In this document: piece by piece, positions 59,756 through 64,000 of the stretch
Position numbering within the stretch: the stretch's first letter is position 1
How the letters are laid out: each line of letters starts with the position of its first letter
DNA from: Phenylobacterium sp.
GTDB lineage: Bacteria > Pseudomonadota > Alphaproteobacteria > Caulobacterales > Caulobacteraceae
Reading direction: 5' to 3'
NCBI RefSeq assembly: GCF_013822795.1
Contig: NZ_PNLB01000002.1
Location: 62,001 to 126,000, forward strand
DNA length: 64,000 nt
The notes under the pieces: model-generated
The model's database searches: none
The model's input: the letters and a program-made list of their open reading frames with translations, nothing else
Told to the model about the DNA's origin: nothing
Position numbers and translations under genes: made by a program

Positions 59756-61218
59756 ACGCGAGGCTCCAGGCCGGCGATGGCCGCCAGACGGGGGATGTCG
59801 AAGGACGACTGCAGCACGGCGGCGATCTCGTCCAGGGCCGCGTCCACCCTGGCTGTCTGGTCGAGGCCGTCGGACGCCGCGCCCAGCTGCGCCAGCAGGG
59901 CGGCGCGGGCCTCGGCGTGGTCGAACAGGCCGTGGACATAGGCGCCGGCGATACGCCCGTCGGCCGACTGCGCCCCCTCCCCCGCCCCATCCTCACGGAT
60001 CAACAGCGGACGCTGGAGCGCCGGACCCGTGGTGCGGCCGACATGGATCTCATAGCCGGTGAACGGCGCGCCAGTGGCCAGGCGGCCAGCGGCTGGGCGC
60101 AGAACCTTGTCGCCGCTGAGCACGGTTTCGAGGTCGAGCAGGCCAAGGCCAGTGGCGGCGCCGGGCGGCCCCTCGACGCCGTTAGGGTCGGCGATGGTGC
60201 GTCCCAGCATCTGGAACCCGCCGCAGATTCCCAGCACCCGGCCGCCACGGCGGACGTGGGCGGCGAGATCGATGTCCCAGCCCTGGGCGCGCAGGAAAGC
60301 CAGGTCGGCGATGGTGGCCTTGGTTCCCGGCAGGATCACCAGGTCAGCGTCGCCCGGCAGCGGCGAGCCGGGCGGCACAAAGCCGAACTCGACCTCGGGC
60401 TCGGCCCGCAGCGGGTCGAAGTCGTCGAAGTTGGCGATGCGCGAGAACATCGGCGCGACGATCTTGACCTTGCGGCCCTGGCCGGCGGCGCGGCGGTCCA
60501 GCACCACGGCGTCTTCGGCCGGCAGGCGACGGGCGGCGGCAAACCACGGCGCCATGCCCAGGTCCGCCCAGCCGGTGCGCGCGGCGATGTCGGCGCGACC
60601 GTCGTCGAACAGGCTGGGATCACCTCTGAACTTGTTGATCAGGAAGCCGGCGATCATCTCGCGGTCCTCGCGCTCCAGCACCGCATGCGCGCCGACCAGG
60701 GCGGCGATGACATGGCCGCGGTCGATGTCGCCGACCAGCACCACCGGCACCTGGGCGGCGCGGGCGAAGCCCATGTTGGCGATATCACCGTCCCGCAGGT
60801 TGGTCTCGGCCGGACTGCCGGCGCCCTCGACGATGACCAGGTCGCTCTGCGCTTGGAGGTTTGCGAAGCTCTCCAGAACCACGTCCAGCAAGGCGGCCTT
60901 GCGCTCCTGATAGCCCCGCGCCTGCCAGGTCCCGGCCATCTGGCCGCGGACCACGAGCTGGGCGCCGACGTCGGACTGCGGCTTGAGCAGGACCGGGTTC
61001 ATATCGACGGTGGCGGGGGTGCGGCAGGCGATGGCCTGGAGGGCTTGGGCGCGGCCGATCTCGCCACCGTCGACGGTCACCGCGGCGTTATTCGACATGT
61101 TTTGCGGCTTGAAGGGCCGCACTCGCAGGCCCTGGTTGGCGAACACCCGGCAGAGGCCGGCGACCAGCACCGACTTGCCGACGTCCGAGCCGCATCCCTG
61201 GATCATCAACGCGGCCAA
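59752..61218 (-). CDS. cobQ: Cobyric acid synthase, glutamine-hydrolysing
   Basis: 488 residues from TTG 61218 ([17 protein letters not shown]); an ATG at 61206 (TGATG coupled with the cobD stop) is an alternative, but the family start pattern includes the extra residues. N-terminal dethiobiotin-synthetase-like ATPase GCGSDVGKS and [11 protein letters not shown], then a C-terminal class I glutamine amidotransferase domain with the nucleophile motif [11 protein letters not shown] (Cys about residue 330). It amidates four side chains of the corrin ring. Confidence 0.94.
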   Translation of the reverse strand: MAALMIQGCGSDVGKSVLVAGLCRVFANQGLRVRPFKPQNMSNNAAVTVDGGEIGRAQALQAIACRTPATVDMNPVLLKPQSDVGAQLVVRGQMAGTWQARGYQERKAALLDVVLESFANLQAQSDLVIVEGAGSPAETNLRDGDIANMGFARAAQVPVVLVGDIDRGHVIAALVGAHAVLEREDREMIAGFLINKFRGDPSLFDDGRADIAARTGWADLGMAPWFAAARRLPAEDAVVLDRRAAGQGRKVKIVAPMFSRIANFDDFDPLRAEPEVEFGFVPPGSPLPGDADLVILPGTKATIADLAFLRAQGWDIDLAAHVRRGGRVLGICGGFQMLGRTIADPNGVEGPPGAATGLGLLDLETVLSGDKVLRPAAGRLATGAPFTGYEIHVGRTTGPALQRPLLIREDGAGEGAQSADGRIAGAYVHGLFDHAEARAALLAQLGAASDGLDQTARVDAALDEIAAVLQSSFDIPRLAAIAGLEPRV

Positions 61219-62126
61219 GCAAGTCCTCCGAGAGCAAGCGCGACGGCGAGGATCGCGCAGGCGCGCAGATAGAGCCCAAGCCCCCGCCTGAGGTCCAGGG
61301 GCGACAGGCGCGGTCCTTCGCCGAAGGTCGGGCGGTCGTGGGCGACGCCGTCATAGCTGGCCGGGCCGCCGAGCTGAACGCCCAGCGCGCCGGCCATCGC
61401 CGCTTCGGGCCAGCCGGAGTTGGGCGAGGCGTGCTTTCCCGCATCGCGCAGCATGGTCCGCCAGCCGCGGCCGGCGACCAGGGCGATCAGCCCGCCGGCG
61501 ATGCGGGCCGGGATCAGGTTCATCAGATCGTCGGCGCGCGCTGCAGCCCAGCCGAAGCAACGATAGGGCTCCTCGCGGTGGCCGATCATGCTGTCGGCGG
61601 TGTTGACCGCCTTGTAGGCGAAGAGGCCGGCGACACCGCCGACCAGGAACCAGAACAGCGGCGCGACGACCCCGTCGTTGAAGCTCTCGGCCAGGCTTTC
61701 CAGGGCGGCGGCGGCGACGCCTTCCTCATTCAGCGCCTCGGTGTCGCGCCCGACGATCATCGCCACCGCGGCGCGGGCGGCCGGCAGGTTGGCGCCAGGG
61801 TCCAGCGCCCGGCTCACCGCCGCCACGTGGTCGTAGAGGCTGCGAGCGGCGAGGCCGGTGAAGGCGAGCGCTATCGTCAGGATAACCGCCCAGCCGTGCA
61901 GGAACCTGTCGAGCAGGAGACCGGCGAGGCCCGCCGCGCCGGCGACCAGCATCAAGGTCAGCACGCCGGCGGCGCGGCGGCGCAGGTCGCCGCCGTGGTT
62001 GAGCGCAGCTTCCAGCCGGCGCAGGCCTGCGCCGATCCAGACCACCGGATGGGGCAGGCGCCGCGGATAGCCGAAGACGCCCTCGACCGCCGCGGCGGCG
62101 AGGACGACCCAAGGATCAGCCGCCAC
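61206..62126 (-). CDS. cobD: Adenosylcobinamide-phosphate synthase (CobD/CbiB)
   Basis: 306 residues from GTG 62126. Integral membrane protein with about five helices; conserved HPVVWIG near the N-terminus, [38 protein letters not shown] and [14 protein letters not shown] are diagnostic. It attaches aminopropanol phosphate to cobyric acid. It overlaps btuD by 11 bases upstream and cobQ downstream. The enzyme making the aminopropanol phosphate is not in the window. Confidence 0.93.
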   Translation of the reverse strand: MAADPWVVLAAAAVEGVFGYPRRLPHPVVWIGAGLRRLEAALNHGGDLRRRAAGVLTLMLVAGAAGLAGLLLDRFLHGWAVILTIALAFTGLAARSLYDHVAAVSRALDPGANLPAARAAVAMIVGRDTEALNEEGVAAAALESLAESFNDGVVAPLFWFLVGGVAGLFAYKAVNTADSMIGHREEPYRCFGWAAARADDLMNLIPARIAGGLIALVAGRGWRTMLRDAGKHASPNSGWPEAAMAGALGVQLGGPASYDGVAHDRPTFGEGPRLSPLDLRRGLGLYLRACAILAVALALGGLAWPR

Positions 62127-62892
62127 GCCCGACGATCTCGATCAGCGGCCCGCCCTGCCCTTCGACCACGCGGGCGCGCACGCCGTAGGCGCGGGCCATG
62201 ACGTCTGGAGAGAGAGCCTGCGCGGGCGGCCCATCGGCCAGCACCTTACCCGCGGCCATGACGATGACACGGTCGGCGATCCGCGCGGCGAGCGACAGGT
62301 CGTGCAGGGTGACGATAACGCCCTTGCCCCGGTCGTGCGCCAGACTGCGGAACAGCTCGCCGGCGTCGAGCTGGTGGCCGGGATCAAGACCGGTCAGCGG
62401 CTCGTCGGCCAGCAGCCACTCGGGCTCTCCGGCCAGGGCGCGGGCGATCAGCACGCGGCCGCGCTCGCCCCCCGACAGGGTGGTGACGTCGCGGTCGGCC
62501 AGATCGACCACTCCGGCGGCGGCCATGGCCCGGTCGATGGCGGCCGCGTCCTCGATCGAGAGCCCGCTGGAGCCGATGAACGGCGTGCGGCCGAGCCCGA
62601 CCAGGATCCGCGCCTCGACCGCCCAGGCGACCTCCTGGGTCTGCGGCAGCACGCCGATGCGGCGGGCGCGGGCGCGTGGGGCCATGGCCAGCACGTCGTC
62701 GCGGTCGAGTTCGACGCGGCCGGACTGGGGCCTGCGCAGCCCGGCCAGGCAGGCGAGCAGGGTCGACTTGCCCGCGCCGTTGGGGCCGAGGATGGCGGTC
62801 ACCGTGCCGCTCTCGAGGGCGGCGGTGACGCCGTCCACCACCGGCCTGCCGCCGAGGCGGACCTGAACGTCCTGGGCTTGCAGGCGGCTCAT
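62116..62892 (-). CDS. btuD: Cobalamin/iron-complex ABC transporter ATP-binding protein
   Basis: 258 residues from ATG 62892, four bases overlapping the permease gene. ABC ATPase: Walker A GPNGAGKST (about 36-44), Q-loop VLPQTQEVAW, signature LSGGERGRV, Walker B WLLADEPLTGLD and TLHDLSLAARIA (H-loop). It belongs to the FecE/BtuD class. Named by context (cobalamin genes on both sides); iron-siderophore transport cannot be excluded from this subunit alone. Confidence 0.88.
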   Translation of the reverse strand: MSRLQAQDVQVRLGGRPVVDGVTAALESGTVTAILGPNGAGKSTLLACLAGLRRPQSGRVELDRDDVLAMAPRARARRIGVLPQTQEVAWAVEARILVGLGRTPFIGSSGLSIEDAAAIDRAMAAAGVVDLADRDVTTLSGGERGRVLIARALAGEPEWLLADEPLTGLDPGHQLDAGELFRSLAHDRGKGVIVTLHDLSLAARIADRVIVMAAGKVLADGPPAQALSPDVMARAYGVRARVVEGQGGPLIEIVGRGG

Positions 62893-63875
62893 GCGATCCT
62901 CCGGCGTAGGGACAGCAGCAGGGCGAAGAAGAACGGCCCGCCGAGCACGGCCATGGCGACGCCGAGCTTCACTTCGCCGGCCGCGGGGGTCAGGCGCACG
63001 GCGATGTCGGCGGCCAGCACCAGCACCGCGCCGCCGAGGGCGCTGGGCCACAGCAGGCCGCCGGGCTGGGCTCCGACCAGCGGCCGCAGCAGGTGCGGCA
63101 CGATCAGGCCGACGAAGCCGATGACGCCGGTGACCGCGACGCTGGCCCCGGCGGTGAGCGCGACGCCGAGCGCCAACATCCAGCGGACGGCGGCCATGTT
63201 GACGCCCAGCGATCGGGCGCCGGTCTCCCCCAGGGTCAGGGCGTCCAGGCTGCGGCCGATCATGAGCAGCAGGCCGCAACCGACGACGATCAGCGGCAGG
63301 GCGGTCTGCACCTCGGGCATGCTGCGGTCGGCCAGCGAGCCCATCAGCCAGTTGACGATCTCGTTCACCGCCCAAGGGTTGGGCGCGAGGCTGAGCGCCA
63401 GGGCGACGCCGGCCCCGGCCATGGTCTGCAGGATCACGCCGGCCAGGACGAAGGTGACGATGCTGGAGGCGCGGCCCGACAGCGCCAGCAGCAGGAACAC
63501 GGCGACCAGGGCGCCGAGCATGGCGAACGAGGTGATCACCCAGGGCTCGGCGGCGCCGGCGCCCAGATAGAGCGTCAGCACCGCGCCGAGCGCGCCCATT
63601 GACGACACGCCGAGCGCGCCGGGATCGGCCAGCGGGTTGCGGGTGTAGCCCTGCATGGCGGCGCCGGCCATGCCGAGCGCAGCGCCGACGGCGATGGCCA
63701 GGATGGTGCGCGGCAGGCGCAGCTCGAAGATGATCGACCAGCGCGGATCACCGGGGTTCAGCCAGTCGGACAGCGGCACCCAGACCCGGCCGGCGGCCAT
63801 GCTGACCAGCGACAGCAGCACCAGCAGAATGCCGAGGACGAGGAGGGTCGTGCGGCGGCAGGTCATGCGGGGCAT
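62889..63875 (-). CDS. btuC: Cobalamin/iron-complex ABC transporter permease
   Basis: 328 residues with about ten membrane helices, the FecCD/BtuC family length. Conserved segments are FELRLPRTILAIAVGAALGMAGAAMQGYTRNPLADPGALGVSS near residue 50-92 and TGVIGFVGLIVPHLLRPLVG near 265-285. It forms the membrane channel for the BtuD ATPase. The periplasmic binding protein and TonB receptor are probably beyond the window. Start ATG 63875; a second ATG is at 63866. Confidence 0.88.
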   Translation of the reverse strand: MPRMTCRRTTLLVLGILLVLLSLVSMAAGRVWVPLSDWLNPGDPRWSIIFELRLPRTILAIAVGAALGMAGAAMQGYTRNPLADPGALGVSSMGALGAVLTLYLGAGAAEPWVITSFAMLGALVAVFLLLALSGRASSIVTFVLAGVILQTMAGAGVALALSLAPNPWAVNEIVNWLMGSLADRSMPEVQTALPLIVVGCGLLLMIGRSLDALTLGETGARSLGVNMAAVRWMLALGVALTAGASVAVTGVIGFVGLIVPHLLRPLVGAQPGGLLWPSALGGAVLVLAADIAVRLTPAAGEVKLGVAMAVLGGPFFFALLLSLRRRIA

Positions 63876-63885
63876 CCGCTAATTG

Positions 63886-64000
63886 CTCCCCCCTTGGGGG
63901 AGCTGTCAGCCGATCGGCTGACTGAGGGGGACTGGGGAGTCAGCAGGCCCCCTCCGTCTCGCGGCTGACGCCGCGATCCACCTCCCCCAAAGGGGGCGGA
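63886..64000. repeat. Interspersed palindromic repeat, family A copy 2 (inverted orientation)
   Basis: At least 115 bases, running to the window edge: CTCCCCCCTTGGGGGAG, TCAGCCGATCGGCTGA (16-base perfect palindrome), a GGGAGTCAGCAGG..CCCCCTCC unit, then CCTCCCCCAAAGGGGGCGG. In reverse complement it reads like copy 1 at 570. It sits just upstream of btuC. Confidence 0.65.

Noticed and set aside
63886-64000. Cobalamin riboswitch upstream of btuC
   Set aside because: The bases present are the family A repeat; no cobalamin-box pattern was seen. A riboswitch could lie past the window edge.

Overview
The window is high-GC DNA with bacterial start sites and tightly packed genes. It most likely comes from an alphaproteobacterium of the Caulobacteraceae (Caulobacter or Phenylobacterium type). 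The evidence is a PodJ-family polar organizer with a perfect CtrA box (TTAA-N7-TTAA) in its upstream region, an EcfG/SigT-type general stress promoter, a paired lhr-like helicase and pdeM, a chorismate mutase-hisC-tyrA cluster, and a large acyl-CoA dehydrogenase set. The species cannot be told from sequence reading alone. No rRNA, tRNA, CRISPR array or complete insertion sequence was seen.

Layout. 1-6.5 kb: the end of a DUF2125 gene, a DJ-1/PfpI protein, a Tat-exported M24 peptidase, a periplasmic methyltransferase-fold protein, and the tyrosine/phenylalanine cluster (chorismate mutase, HisC-type aminotransferase, TyrA). 6.7-14.2 kb: an EF-G-like GTPase with altered switch motifs, an SMR pump, a GST-ArsR-SRPBCC operon, a DinG/XPD-type Fe-S helicase and a GFA protein. 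14.4-25.7 kb: an orphan unknown gene, lhr-pdeM repair genes, a sulfite exporter with TIGR02186, podJ and an MprF-like membrane enzyme. 25.8-32.1 kb: five consecutive acyl-CoA dehydrogenase genes, four paralogous alpha-like copies followed by one divergent beta-like copy. 32.1-33.2 kb: a lipoprotein gene between two near-identical terminators, and a decayed TonB-dependent receptor tail. 33.3-47.7 kb: assorted hydrolases, a lone terminase-small-subunit-like protein, a GH65-HAD fusion phosphorylase, two TonB-like proteins and a degenerate amidohydrolase. 47.7-57.8 kb: a BVMO-type flavoprotein, a dienoyl-CoA-reductase-like SDR, a truncated globin with a small phosphatase, an outer-membrane barrel, a stress PNPOx protein, a Crp/Fnr regulator and a short histidine kinase. 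57.9-63.9 kb: a tightly overlapped cobalamin uptake and late assembly operon (btuC-btuD-cobD-cobQ-cobT-cobS).

How genes work together. The ACAD block appears to encode half-site-complementary alpha and beta subunits: the alphas lack the GGxG FAD motif and the beta lacks the C-terminal GT/S-E motif. This suggests alternative heteromers sharing one beta subunit. The cobalamin genes would import corrinoids and complete the nucleotide loop; no CobU/CobP kinase is visible here. The stress-promoter PNPOx gene, the Crp/Fnr gene with an upstream CRP-like palindrome, and the HisKA_2-like kinase sit together as a small regulatory island. Two families of long interspersed palindromic repeats punctuate gene ends (570 and 63886; 6547 and 10767).
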